The notes under the pieces: model-generated
The model's database searches: none
Seen by the model: only the letters and a program-made list of their open reading frames with translations
What the model was told of the DNA's origin: nothing
NCBI GenBank assembly: GCA_946406115.1
Contig: OX291542.1
Span: 37,467,321 to 37,531,320 of the forward strand
DNA: 64,000 nt
Direction: 5' to 3'
Source: Apoda limacodes
Taxonomy: Eukaryota; Arthropoda; Insecta; Lepidoptera; Limacodidae
Shown: positions 43,371 through 55,050 of the stretch, piece by piece
Position numbering within the stretch: the first letter of the stretch is position 1
Layout: each line of letters begins with the position of its first letter
Translations under genes and position numbers: made by a program

Positions 43371-44452
43371 TTCGGTTATCGGCGTGGAACTCCTTAATTA
43401 ACTCCAATTAATTAATTAATAAGTTATAGTAATGAATTGCTATAGCATGCAATAGGTGCAGCAATAGTTCGTTTAACTCTGTTATATTTATTCCCGCAGG
43501 AACCGTAACAGGTTTAGAACTTGCGAAGGCTATAATATAATTCGTATATGAGAACTAGCCAAGTCAGACCTTAGTCTACAATATAATATCCTAGGTTATA
43601 AGAAGAAATGATATTTTATTTTGTTATAAATAAATTTCTGGACAATGGTCACATTGAACTTGGCACCCATTTAGATCTCACTTTTTTGTCGTTGAAGTCA
43701 ATGTCCAAGGCATATATCATAATATTGAACTTGGCTCTCATTTCAAATTTATGTTTTTGATGGTAGTTTTTTTACTGCACTGCTTCCGGACAGTAAAAAA
43801 GTAAAAGATTTTTTTTTTATTTTAGTTGTTTACTTTAATTTGTTACTGAGAAATAACGGGGCCCAGGATAGGATTCTTATTTTATTATAACCCTAATGTT
43901 GGCCTGCGGCCGAGACAAGGGGGATGACAGCAATTTTATAATTTATTAGTATCCTAAGTTAGGGCTCTTAAAGTTAATAAGGCGTTCCATACCCGTTAAT
44001 TGAATGACCAAAGTTCAGCCGCCTTTTAATGTTAGTTATACTATTTTATTAGACTATAAAAATCACGGCTGACATTAGGCTACTCTTACAACCTAAGCTC
44101 GGCCACATTTACCTGTTTTGATGAAATATAGGATGTTCAAAATATTAAATAAGTCTATTCATGTAACTGTGTGCCACAGTGTGTTTATAATTATTTGCTA
44201 AAATACACAATGCAGTTTGCCACATTAATCATTTATTTTTTAATAATAATATAGAAATTTTAATAATTTTATTTTCATTCGTCAAATTTAGTTTTTACAT
44301 GAAAATCATAAGAAAATACCTATATACCCTAATATAATTTCTATTTTAATACAACTTTCAATTTTAAAAAACAATAACTAATAACTTCTTTTGTTTACGA
44401 TTTAGAACATTTTTTACGGGCCGATATTAGAGTAAAAGAAGGTTGTATTATG
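43371..44452. other. Intergenic DNA, no gene
   Basis: AT-rich, with scattered repeat-like pieces (for example GGCCTGCGGCCGAGACAAGG at 43902). No coding homology was seen on either strand. Confidence 0.4.
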
Positions 44453-44518
44453 GAAGCGTCCATAGGCTATGGTGACCGCTTACCATCAGGCAGACCGTTA
44501 GCTCGTTTGCCAATTTTT
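44453..44518 (+). mobile_element. LINE-A 3' tail only
   Basis: GCGTCCATAGGCTATGGTGA then CCGCTTACCATCAGGCAGAC: the last ~65 bp of LINE-A without any coding part, an extremely 5'-truncated insertion. Confidence 0.75.
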
Positions 44519-44649
44519 AATATATGACATTTAATTTATTTTTTAATACAGTACTGTGCCATTTTGAATGATTGTCAAATCTGTCAAAGTCGGTACAATT
44601 GTTAACATAAACACAAACAAGGAAATAATATATTAGACCGCAGAATTTT

Positions 44650-44836
44650 ATAAGGTGATAGCTTTAGGATGGTTATATCTCCGAAACTATTTAACATAGA
44701 CTAGAAGTTTCTTCATAGATAATCATCAAGATTCGTTGCGGATGACAGCTGCCAAAATCGAAAAAGCTTTTTCTCTAAAACTATTAATCGTAGACCAGGA
44801 GTTTCTTTACAGAAGTGATAGATCTCATCAAAATTA
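44650..44836 (+). repeat. Two relic units of the 104-bp satellite
   Basis: ATATCTCCGAAACTATTTAA and GATGACAGCTGCCA ... AGAAGTGATAGATCTCATCA match the units inside the TIR element at 51678-53765. The terminal inverted repeats were not found here. Confidence 0.65.
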
Positions 44837-45089
44837 TTTATGAATACATAAAATATGAAAATGCGTGGAAAAATTTGAAATTAATTGATTTCTATTTGTA
44901 TTGGGGCATTTGAAATATTTTTTAAATTTAAACATTGTATGTAATAATTATGTATGTAATAATTATTACCTAGTGCAAGGCTATATTATATTTTAATATG
45001 AAGTTGAAAAAATATAAAAGATTAACTGCTGAGTTTCTTGCCGGTTTTTCTCGGTAGTAAATCATTCCGAACCGGTGGACTCTGCATTG

Positions 45090-46942
45090 CGTAAAACACC
45101 AAAGTACGGCCAAAAGCGACTTGACGCTCTTTAATGTATGTGGGAAGAGTTTAAAGAAAACCATCAAAAACTTCTAACATTTGATGACCAGTCAGGTAAT
45201 TATTTTTCTACTGCTTTCCTTTCAACAACTTGCCCAAAAATACGAAAACACTAAAACGTAACTCCTGAAGTTAATACAAACCGAAAACGGAGGACTTTCT
45301 AAAACTGATGCGATGAGGGTTTACAGAACACTCATTTTTGAGCCTTTTCTCGGTTGCTACGCTCTCTCGACTTAAACCAACTTACCGAAAAATGGAAATT
45401 AGAACATAAACTCCATACCTTGCAATCGCGGTCAAAGATCAAAGATCATTTATGACACACACTGGCAAATGGGCAATTTACAATTTGGATTCAATTTGGA
45501 CTATAAACAAGAATTTTCTAAACATGAAGCCGATTACGAATCTATCAAACGAAAATTAAACCGTCAGCTGAACAGCACCGCCCATCAACAACGCTCACTA
45601 TCGCCAATCGAAATACCTAATTTCACGGGACATTTTACCCAATGGCCAACATTTATGGATCTGTACTGTCAGGCGATCCATATGTTGTTATAGTCCGGCC
45701 CCATATGGAGTACTGCTGCCATCTCTGGGCGGGTGCACCCGGATACCAGCTTGGCCCTTTTGACTCGGTTCAACGACGGGCTGAGAGAATTGTTGACGAT
45801 CCCAAACTCACTTGCGGTATCGAGCCCTTAAGTCTGAGGAGAGACTTTGCCTCCCTGTGTGTGTTCTACCGCTTGTACAATGGATTGTGTTCTGAGGAAT
45901 TGTTCGAAATGATGCCCACGGCTACTTTCTACCATCGCACCGCTCGCCATCGACAGGGAATTCATTCTCACACTTTGGAACCGAAATGGTCGCGTACAGT
46001 GCGGTTTCAGAGAAACTTCCTCCCGCGAACGCTTGGGTTGTGGAATGAGCTCCCTGCCAAGGTTTTCTCTAAGGACTACAGTATGGGGTTCTTCAAAAAA
46101 GAAGTTATTAGATTTCTGGAGGGTCGGCAACGCGCGAGTGATGCCCCTGGTGTTGCAAGCGTCCATAGGCTACGGTGACCGCTTACCAACAGGCGGACCG
46201 TAGGCTTGTTTGCCACCTTAGTGGTATAAAAAAAAAAAAAAAAATTCAAACCTTCATGAGCCAACCTACAGTGCAACATCAACTCATTTGAACTGAAAAG
46301 ACTCTATGATACCAGTTTAGAGACAATTCATGCTATTCAACACTTGGGAACTGGGATCCCATTTTAGTTCTCATATTAACTGGGAAACTTGACTCTGAAA
46401 CCTACACGTCATACATGGAGTCAAGAAAGCAGCCCAGAGAACTTGCTTCCCTTGACGAATTTATGTCCTTCTTGTAACGTAAATTTACGGCGTTAGAGCC
46501 TATAAACAAGAAAAGGCAACAATCATGGCCTACAACAAGAACTTATCTATTCAATAAGGAGTTCTCTGCACCGCCACTTAAGGAGTTCTCTGCACCTACA
46601 CTTAAGAATTCACATTCCAACAGTTACAAAAAATATTATGGCAAAACTAATCATGTCAGTTCTGAAAGAACCTGCCCTGTGTGCAAAGGTGATCATTCTT
46701 TACCTTACTGCAACACATTCAAACTAATGCCACCGGAAAGAAAAATAAAAACAATGTTGCAATTGGACATATGCAAAAATTGTATGTTTTCGCATATTGG
46801 CAATAAATTAGTGTCAATTAAACGATGCAAGGTTTGCAGTGACGCACAACATACCTCGCTACATGATAATTCACGCGAAGCAAATTATTTCAAACCAACT
46901 GGAAATCTGACTAGCAAGCAGCCACGCGTCGACCTACTATGA
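45090..46942 (+). pseudogene. BEL/Pao element 1, gag region
   Basis: N-terminal pieces (KTPKYGQKRLDAL, MWEEFKENHQKLLTFDD), then a DUF1759-type gag core: LSPIEIPNFTGHFTQWPTFM (45600-45660) and, after a LINE-A insertion, SYMESRKQPRELASLDEF and FTALEPINKK. The zinc-knuckle region (46675-46900) has CPVCKGDHSLPYC, LDICKNCMFSH and CKVCSDAQHTSLH. Several stops (e.g. near 46476). The 5' LTR was not identified. Confidence 0.75.
45691..46243 (+). mobile_element. LINE-A copy, 5' truncated, inside BEL gag
   Basis: Starts at GTCCGGCCCCATATGGAGTA and is open to 46178 (RPHMEYCCHLWAGAPGYQLG ... RQRASDAPGVASVHRLR), joined by chance to upstream BEL codons. The 3' end carries GGTGACCGCTTACCAACAGG and a poly(A) tail (46229-46243). 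It is very similar to the copy at 36172, so both probably inserted recently. Confidence 0.85.
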
Positions 46943-47671
46943 TTCGATGGTTGCAATGAAGTTTTACTCGCAACTGTATTATTGAAAATTAGGTCAGCTG
47001 ACGGAACCTACCTAACACTGAGATGTCTTCTTGACTAATGATCTCAAAAAAATTTAATTACGGAATCCGCGGCACAACGTCTTGGTTTACAAAGACAAAA
47101 ACAAGATCCGACAATCCGTGGAATTGGATTTTCGTCGAGTCAAAGCAAGGGAATTGTTCAGCTCAACTGCAAATCACGAGCTATGCATTTACAACTGAAG
47201 CACTAGTTATGTTTAAAATGCTGAATAATCTCCCCAACTACTCATTCATGAAACAAAACTAGCCTCATCTTCAAAACATCCACCTAGCAGACCCAGACTA
47301 CAACACGTCACGATCGGTGGACGTCCTCCTCGATGCTGGAATTTATGCAGATATCGTGATGGACGGTGTATTAAGGGGGTCTCCTAAAGGCACCCATAGC
47401 ACAACAAATGCAAGCTTGGGTGGGTTTTACTGGGCAACATCAAAACATTTAACTGTCATGTCATAGTCAATAACATAAACGACATTTCAAAATTTTGGAA
47501 AATGGAAGAATTTACCGAAGCCCATCCCGAGTCTCCTGAAAGTAACTTTTGCGAAACATTATACTCCAACACTACTCAACGACGAGAGGATGGGCGATAC
47601 GTCATCAGAATTCCTAAGAAGCCCAACTATGAAAAACATTTAGGCGCTTCAAGGGGCAGGCAATTGCACAA
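46943..47671 (+). pseudogene. BEL/Pao element 1, protease-like (DUF1758) region
   Basis: Frame-broken pieces: LNNLPNYSFMKQN, then HLADPDYNTSRSVDVLLDAG and YADIVMDGVLRGS (the usual D-x-LLGAD peptidase/strand region), then FWKMEEFTEAHPESPESNF and REDGRYVIRIPKK, which leads into the RT domain. Stops at 47035, 47262 and elsewhere. Confidence 0.65.
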
Positions 47672-47832
47672 TTAGAGAAAAGGATGCCCTTGCTGAGTTT
47701 CTTGCCGGTTCTTCTCAGTACAAGGTCTTCCGCCCTGTAGACTTACGAACCGATGGCGTAGTGACATTCATAAGTGCTCAATTATTGTAGCCTAAACTGA
47801 ATAAATTATATTGAATTTGAATTTGAATTAAA
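47672..47832 (+). mobile_element. LINE-G 3' end, inside BEL
   Basis: Almost identical to 15945-16092, with the same TTGAATTTGAATTTGAAT tail. It splits the BEL reading between ASRGRQLHN and KKLAGLYHEF. AATTA on both sides may be a short target duplication. Confidence 0.75.
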
Positions 47833-48056
47833 AAATTAGCTGGTCTTTATCATGAATTTATTGACGAATACATAGAGCTGGGCCATCTAAAGAAATCCTT
47901 AATCCCAATGGAACCCAGCTGTTTTTGCCTCATCATGTAGTATTGAGACCGAAATCTACAACTACCAAACTTAGAGTGGTTTTCAATGGCTCTGCCAAAA
48001 CGTCATCAGGGCATAGCTTAAACGAGTTAATGGACCTCCAGGCCATCATTTTGAGA
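47833..48056 (+). pseudogene. BEL/Pao element 1, start of reverse transcriptase
   Basis: Pieces LAGLYHEFIDEYIELGHLKK, then LPHHVVLRPKSTTTKLRVVF and SAKTSSGHSLNELM, a signature of BEL/Pao RT. Interrupted by LINE-E at about 48057 and resumed at 55051. Confidence 0.75.
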
Positions 48057-48333
48057 TGCCATCATTGATTAAGAGTGCAAGTGAGGCATGCGTACAGTGC
48101 TGACGTGAAACTAGCAAGATCAACATAATTTAAATCACTGTCATTCCAATTTTGAACTTTAAGTGTATGTGCCAGTGATTACAAAATACGTTGGAGCAAA
48201 AAAAACGAACTTTTATTAATACGTTAAATCGACCAAAATTTAACTGTCATCTCTTAAGTGTGAACACTAGTGAATTAAGAAGTAATCTGTGACTTGTGTG
48301 TTCGGTAACTAAGCCAAACTTATATAAACGATA

Positions 48334-49390
48334 TTGGTACCTACTAGCCCCGGATCTACGATGAGTTTACCAAGTGGACGCGGCATCTCCCCATCACTTA
48401 CTGGATCACAACCAAATCTGTCGACACATTCTGAACACGACTGTCCTCAAATAACTTTTCGCAACAAACGAAAGTTATCAGATAGCAACGACAATGTTCT
48501 GAGTGAACTATCAGACCTAAAAAAAGATGGCAGAAATGATGGCACTTATAACAGTGAGCTCTACCACGCAATCAGAAAACATACGCAAGCTATGCCAAGA
48601 CGTGAGTACCATTAAAACTCAAGTTAACAATATTTGTGGCAGCATTGAGACTATAACTCATGAACAAGATAAATTAAAAGCAAATATGGTAAATCTAGTA
48701 GCATTCAACAATGCTCTAGAAATGAAAATTGAACGCTTAGAAATTGATGTGAAACAGATAAAATTGACCAATGTACTAGAATCTGTCCCCCTCAAGTCTA
48801 TCGCCTACAATACCGTCGTCACAGAATGCCAAGAACGTACTACCAGAGCAAAAAATATAATCATAGCTGGTATTGAAGAACCTCCTTCTGTAAATAAGAA
48901 TGAAAGACTAGACTACGATAGAAAAGAAGTGAATAAAATTACTAAACTTGCCCTTAAGGACTGCCCTGAACCGGAAAGTATTAACCGGCTGGGAAAATAT
49001 CAACGCGATAAAGTCTGTCCTATTAAAATATGTTTAAAATCCAACGAAACTGTAAAACTTATTCTTCAAAACAGAAATAACACCTCGGATACTAACGTCA
49101 ACATTTACTCTGATGAAACGCCCTATCAAAGGGAAATTAAGAAAAACTTAAAACAAGAACTCGAGAACCGAATTTCGAATGGAGAAACAAATATATGTAT
49201 AAAATATGTAAAAGGAGAACCCAAAATTGTACACAACGATGAAAATACCAACAAAGACACTTTAGTCACTCTTACTGATAACATTTCACACCGCATTGCC
49301 AATGCTTATTCAGAAATAGAAACAACTAGAAAATCACTTAACTTCTACGCAAATGTACGCAGCATTTTAAAGCCTGGGAAATTCGATGAA
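48334..49390 (+). pseudogene. LINE-E ORF1
   Basis: N-terminal Ser-rich part (SGRGISPSLTGSQPNLS) in one frame to about 48540, then a shift. The main part has a coiled coil (DVSTIKTQVNNICGSI, LEMKIERLEIDVKQIKL) and an RRM-like module (AKNIIIAGIEEP, INRLGKYQRDKVCPIKICL). It has the same plan as the intact LINE-B ORF1, so the two families are related. It appears fused in frame to the start of the endonuclease (NFYANVRSI ... VVLLTET, stop at 49453). Confidence 0.7.
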
Positions 49391-51254
49391 CTCAAATGTG
49401 TTCGGAGGTCCATTCAGGGCAATACACACGTTGTTCTTCTTACTGAAACTTAGATCAAGTCCGAAGATGATGCCATGAAATTACAACTGCCGTATTATAG
49501 TCATCACTACAGCTATAGAGATGACAGTAGAGGAGGCGGCGTATCCATTTATATCCATAATGACTTGAAACATAGTGTGATTGAGCATAAATATACTGCA
49601 GGAAATAACTATCTTTGGGGTAACCTGGAGCAATACGCATTGTACGTTGGTTTAGTGTACAAGCCCGGCCATACAAACATTAACAAATTGACTATGAACT
49701 GCAACTACAACACAAAAATCGAGCTATTATTTTTGGAGATTTTAACCTAGATTTATTACAGGAAGACAAACAAACGAAAGCGTACCAACAAATGCAAACT
49801 GAAAATGGGTACAATATTTAAAATAAAATTGATAAACAAATTTGTACGACAGAAACATCTACAAACTGGTCAATTTTGGACCATATCAGCACAAATCTAA
49901 AAAACAACAATTTCCATTTAGCAATTGTGGAATCATCTATGTCGGGCCACAAACAAATATATGTGACGGTCAAAAAACAGAAGTTGTTTCCAAATAAGAA
50001 GTCAGAGTATGGGGCTGTAAATTATACAGGCTTACAAAAAAGATTTGATAAAACTACATTAATGAACGGCAACCACGAATACGAATATTTAGAAAACTTA
50101 ATGAAGCAGTACATAAATAAGAGTACTGTGATAAAAACAAAAATACTAAATTTGCCACAGAAGGACTGAATTACCAGAAACATCACTACTGAAATTGACG
50201 AAAGAAAAAAAATGTGGAAAAAGCTGAAAAAAGATCCCGACAATGAAGAGCTTAAAACCAAGTTTAAATTAGAAAGAAACAAAGTGACACAGAACATACA
50301 AAGAGCAAAGAGAACTTACTACTTGAATGCCTTCAATAACCCTTATCAACAGTCTCGTAACAAATAAATTAAAGAACAAACGTGTCCCGATTTCTACTGA
50401 TCAAGGACCTTTAACGAATGAAAATATGATCTGTGAACATTTTAATATTTTTTTCTCTACTGTAGGCATCATCTTGGCAAATAAAATTGCCGATAAATAT
50501 CATGACAATCTTACCCATACCATACCTAACCAATTTTCTAAGAATATTTTTTTGTCCTCGCTAGAGCTCTGTACGCCGAACGAAATTGAAAAGCTTATAG
50601 ATAATTTAGACGCCAATACAAGTACAGTAATAGATGGAATAAGCACTAAAGTTGTTAAATGTCTTAAAAAAACCTTATCTGTAGAATTATCCAACTAAAA
50701 CAAGTTCTTAGTTAATGGTATATTTCCCGATAGTCTCAAAATTGCGAAGGTGACCCCAATATTTAAATCCGGAATCAAATTAATAATTATGGCCCCATCT
50801 CGGTATTACCCATTATATACATTTTTTTTTAAAAGATCCTATATGATCGTTTATATAAGCACCTTACGTCACTAAATTTCCTCTCAAACCGCCAATATGG
50901 ATTCAGACCCAAATCAAGTACGATTTCACCTACGACAGATCTTGTAACTAATATCAAAACAAATATTGACTAGAAAAATATAGCTCTAGGTGTGTTTATT
51001 GACCTAAAAAAGGGATTTGACACGGTTAGTCACACTCTGCTCTTAAAAAAACTTAAAAGCATTGGTGTAACCGATAAAGCCTATACAATATTTGAATCCA
51101 AATAGTAAAAATAGATAAACATCAAAGTAATCCACATCCAATTGTTTGTGGAGTACCTCAGGGATCCATCTTGGGACCTTTAATATTTCTAATTTATATT
51201 AACAAAGTTCAAGAAATTTTACTTCACCGAGACCTTACATTATACGCAGATGAC
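49330..51254 (+). pseudogene. LINE-E ORF2, endonuclease and RT up to the catalytic box
   Basis: Endonuclease pieces NVRSILKPGKFDELKC, LLTET, DDSRGGGVSIYIHNDLKHS, GLVYKPGHTN. RT pieces: EIEKLIDNLDANTSTVIDGI, KIAKVTPIFKSG, VFIDLKKGFDTVSHTLLLKK, GVPQGSILGPLIFLIYI, and YADD (51243-51254). Many stops and shifts. The TIR element lands 13 bp after the YADD codons. Confidence 0.75.
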
Positions 51255-51677
51255 AACTGCCTATTCTGGGTCATTCTCACTAGTACACCCAATTAGTTCA
51301 ACCCTTGAAGTAATGGGAATTTTTTGTTGCAGTAGTTCAACTATGTATTTTTTTTTAAGAGTTGAACTACTGGGACAATCTAGTTAAACTAACTCACAGG
51401 AGCTGATTCAGTTGATTTAAAAGATGAAATTTATATATTTGTACTTAATCTTATTTATTTACGTTAACAATTCATAACTTTTTGCTGAAATAAAACAAAA
51501 AATTAAACATCTGTTTATTTAAAAACGTAAAACATTAAAACCTCATTGGTGAGTTTCCTAGTACCACAAGAATTGTTTATTAAAGTATACAATGTTATTT
51601 TATAAAAAAAAATGTATGTCATTTTATTGAAAAAAGTGAAATATTTAAAATGCATTACCAACAAAAATACTATTTTG

Positions 51678-53765
51678 GATGACAGCTGTCAAATTATAAA
51701 AGACTATATCTCCGTAACTATAGATGGTAGACTATTAGTTTCTACACAGAAATGATAGATCTTATCAAGAGCTTTATTTCAGATGACAGGTGTCAAACTA
51801 GAAAGGGCTATATCTCCGTAACTATTGATCTTAGACTAACAATTTCCCAGCAGAAATGATAGATCTCTTCAAGATCTTCATTTATGATGACAGCTGTCAA
51901 ACTAGAAAGAGCTATATCTCCGTAACTATTGATGGTAGACTATTAGTTTCTACACAGAAATGATAGGTCTCACCTAGAGCTTTATTTCAGATGACAGCTA
52001 TCAAACTGGAAAGAGCTATATCTCCCTAACTATTGACCTTAGACTAGCAATTTCCCTGCAGAAATGATAGATCTCTTCAAGATCTTCATTTATGATGACA
52101 GCTGTCAAACTAGAAAGAGCTATATCTCCGTAACTATTGATCTTAGACTAGCAGTTTCCTTGCATAAGTGATATATTTCAGTAAGATCTTTATTTCAGAT
52201 GACAACTGTCAAACTAGAAAAGGCATTATCTCCGAAACTTGATTGTAGAGCAGTAGTTTCTTGACTGAAGTGATAGATCTAATCAATATTCATTTCGTAC
52301 GACATGTTTCGGAGTTTCGGAGATAATGCCGCCTTTAGTTCGACAGCGCCATCTGAAATAAAAAATCTCTAAATAACTTCTGTAAAGAAACTGCTAGTCT
52401 ACAATTATTAGTTTCGGAGATATTGAGATAATGGGAACCGTCCAAATGTTTTATAATACAATCGAAAACAAAAATACTAGAAAAACCGGCCAAGTGCGAG
52501 TAGGAGTTCCGTACCATCGAACAAGATTGGCGTGTGTTTGTATTACGATGGATTGACGACGAAAAGGTCGTTTTTCTCCACCGACCAACTGAACGGCACA
52601 ACTAGTGCGATCCGTGGGATATGTCGAGCGTTTATAGTCGTTTTAATTTTGAAAAAAATTAAATTAGAAAAATAATCCGATCTCATCAAGATCTTTATTT
52701 CTGATCATAGCTGTCAAACTAGGCAGGGCTGTATCTCCGAAACTACTGATGGACGACTAAGCGTTGACAGATAAGAAATGACAGATCTCATTAAGATCTT
52801 CATTTTAGATGACAGCTGTCAAACTAAAAAGGGTTATATCTCCGTAACTGTTGATCCTAGACTAGCACTAACCGTATAGAAATGATAGATCTCATCAAGA
52901 TCTTTATTTCTGATGACAGCTGTCAAACTAGAAAGAGCTTCATCTCTGTGACTATTCATCTTAGACTACCAGTTTCTCTACAGAAATAATAGACCTCATC
53001 ATGATCTTCATTTTAGATGACAGCTGTCAAACTCGAAAGGGCTATTTCTCCGTAACTGTTGATTCTAGACTAGCACTAACCGTATAGAAATAATAGATCT
53101 CATCAAGATCTTTATTTCTGATGACAGGTGTCAAACTAGAAAGGGCTTCATCTCTGTAACTATTTCTCAGTTTCTCTACAGAAATAATAGATCTCATCAA
53201 GATCTTTATTTCTGATGACAGCTGTTTAACTAAAAATGGGCTGTATCTCCGAAACTACTGATTGTACACTAAGCGTTTCTTGAGAAATGACAAATCTCAT
53301 CAAGATCTTTGTTTACGGTGATAGCTGTCAAACTAGAAAGGGCTATATCTCCGTCACTATTAATCTTAGACTAGCATTTTGCTTTCAGAAATGATAGATC
53401 TCATCAATATCTTTATTTTTAATGACAGCTGTCAAATTAGAAAGACCTATATCTCCCTAACTATTGATCTTAGAGTAGTAGTTTCCTTGCAGAACTGATT
53501 GATTTCATCAAGATCTTTATTTTCGATGACAGTTGTCAAACTAGAAAGAGCGAAATCTCCCTAACTATCGATCTTAGACTAGCAGTTTCCTTGCAGAAGT
53601 GATAGATCTCGTTAAGATCTTTATTTCAGATGACAGCTGTCAAATTAAAAAAATGGCATTATCTCCGAAACTATTAATTGTAGACTAGCAGTTTCTTTAC
53701 AGAAATGATTGAGAGATTATTTGTTTCAGATAACAACTGTCAAACTAAAAAAGGCATTATCTCCG
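51678..53765. repeat. 104-bp satellite array inside the TIR element, ~17 units
   Basis: The unit begins GATGACAGCTGTCAAACTAG and continues AAAGAGCTATATCTCCGTAA, then a GATAGATCTCATCAAGATCT segment; spacing is about 103-106 bp. Most units hold the 12-bp palindrome TGACAGCTGTCA. One block (about 52300-52440) is inverted, and a foreign insertion sits at 52475-52670. Confidence 0.9.
52475..52670 (+). repeat. Common lepidopteran repeat inserted in the satellite
   Basis: AAACCGGCCAAGTGCGAGTA then GGAGTTCCGTACCA is a very widespread lepidopteran short repeat. It interrupts the 104-bp array. Edges are approximate. Confidence 0.55.
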
Positions 53766-53832
53766 ACAAAAAATTCCCATTAGTTAAACGGTTGAACTAA
53801 TTGGGTGTACTAGCTGGAATGCCCCCTATTCT

Positions 53833-54600
53833 ATTATGGCCACTCTATTCACGATGTAGTAACTAAAGCACAAGTGGAACTTGACGTTTTGCAAGACTGG
53901 TTTCAATATAACTTGTTAACTATAAACGCATCTAAGACATCCTACATCATTTTTAAAGCTAAAAATAAGATTATTCCTAATTTTACACCTTTCTCTATTA
54001 ATGGCGAAATTTTACGAATTAAGGAAGAAGAAAAGTATTAAGGAATAATCCTGGATAGCGGTTTGACGTGGAAACCACAAATTGTACGCATAAATATTAA
54101 ACTGTCATGTCTTATTGATTCGTTGCATGGAATTGTTCGTAGCTTTCCTCGAGTCGCCTTTATGATTTATAATTCGCAAGCCAAACCACATCTTCAGTAT
54201 CTTATAGAATTGTGGGGTAGTTCTGCTAAGACAAACTTAAAACAACTTCAATGCACGCAAAATAAACTAATAAAAGTGCTATTCCACTATGATTACTTAA
54301 CTCTCACTGTGAAAGTTTATAGCGATAGCAAACTAATGTCAGTTAAACAGTTGTACACCAACAACATTTGTTTACTTGTGAGAAAAATATTACACAAAGA
54401 CATACATTCCCAATAAACATTTACAAAAAAAAATGATAACCGTAATAGAAATGCTGAAAATTTAGTTGCTACACGATCAAGAACTAATTATGGCCTTCGA
54501 AACATAACATCTGAGGGTGTACTGTATAATAAACTACCTCTAGAATTAAGAAATGTGAGGTCTCTGCATGTTTTTAAAAAAGATGTAAACGATATATTGG
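53833..54600 (+). pseudogene. LINE-E ORF2, C-terminal part
   Basis: Continues LINE-E after the TIR element: GHSIHDVVTKAQVELDVLQD, LLTINASKTSYIIFKAKNK, then a stop at ~54040, LDSGLTWKPQIV and SQAKPHLQYLIELWGSSAKT. The end, in another frame, reads NYGLRNITSEGVLYN and LHVFKKDVNDIL. Confidence 0.75.
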
Positions 54601-55050
54601 GTCAATGTTGCCATTATATCACATAACATACCATGGCATAACACAACATAACATAGCATAACATTACATAACGTAACGTAACACAACATAACATAATATG
54701 ACAAAACATATGCGCATGTCTGTATATATATATATATATACACGCGTGCATATACCTTTAATAGTAATAATATAACCTAGAATTATTTTTACCTATGCCG
54801 CATCCACACGGTCTTTAATCATGTAGCTCCTAATAACGCTGTTATCTATAAGTTACAACTGGCCGCGGCCTATTCGTATTTGTATCTATTAGAATATTTT
54901 TCTTTACGTGTGGCTGTGTCAATTTGTATTATACCCACATTATTCTTACTTTATACTTTGCTGTCGTATGTTCGCATATCGCCTCATTATTTTATATTTT
55001 TAATTTTAATATTTTAATTGTATTCTCATTTAAGTGAATTACTGTAATTC
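54601..55050. other. LINE-E 3' UTR with low-complexity tracts
   Basis: An ACATA-rich run (54620-54710) and (TA)n (54723-54741), otherwise AT-rich, no ORF. Ends at the putative TTTTGAGA target duplication (55051). Confidence 0.5.

Larger units (their letters stand above)
51268..53824. mobile_element. Non-autonomous TIR element (2,557 bp) carrying a satellite array
   Basis: Ends are inverted: left GGGTCATTCTCACTAGTACA (51268 on); right, reverse-complemented, GGGCATTCCAGCTAGTACAC. The similarity extends about 58 bp (to AATGGGAATTTTTTG). The 8-bp CCTATTCT flanks it (51260-51267 and 53825-53832), and removing the element plus one copy restores the LINE-E reading frame across YADDNCLF and GHSIHDVV. 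An 8-bp duplication fits hAT, P or Merlin-type elements, but the GGG terminus is not diagnostic. No transposase ORF. The interior is mostly a tandem array, plus a short GTTGAACTA/TAGTTCAAC hairpin (51331-51372). Confidence 0.88.
48057..55050 (+). mobile_element. LINE-E, broken, inserted in BEL RT and itself interrupted
   Basis: A LINE with ORF1 (48334-49390) and ORF2 (about 49330-54560), split by the TIR element at 51268-53824. TTTTGAGA at 48049-48056 and 55051-55058 is a candidate target duplication. Before the LINE the BEL RT reads into AIILR; after it, it continues to YAADIEKFYRQV. Without the TIR element the LINE would be about 4.4 kb, a normal LINE length. Confidence 0.7.

Noticed and set aside
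45642..46178. 178-codon ORF as an intact gene
   Set aside because: Its first ~17 codons are BEL gag and the rest is an inserted LINE-A copy.
54546..54743. Minus-strand ORF with YVMLCYVTLCNVMLCY repeats
   Set aside because: Translation of an ACATA-type low-complexity tract.
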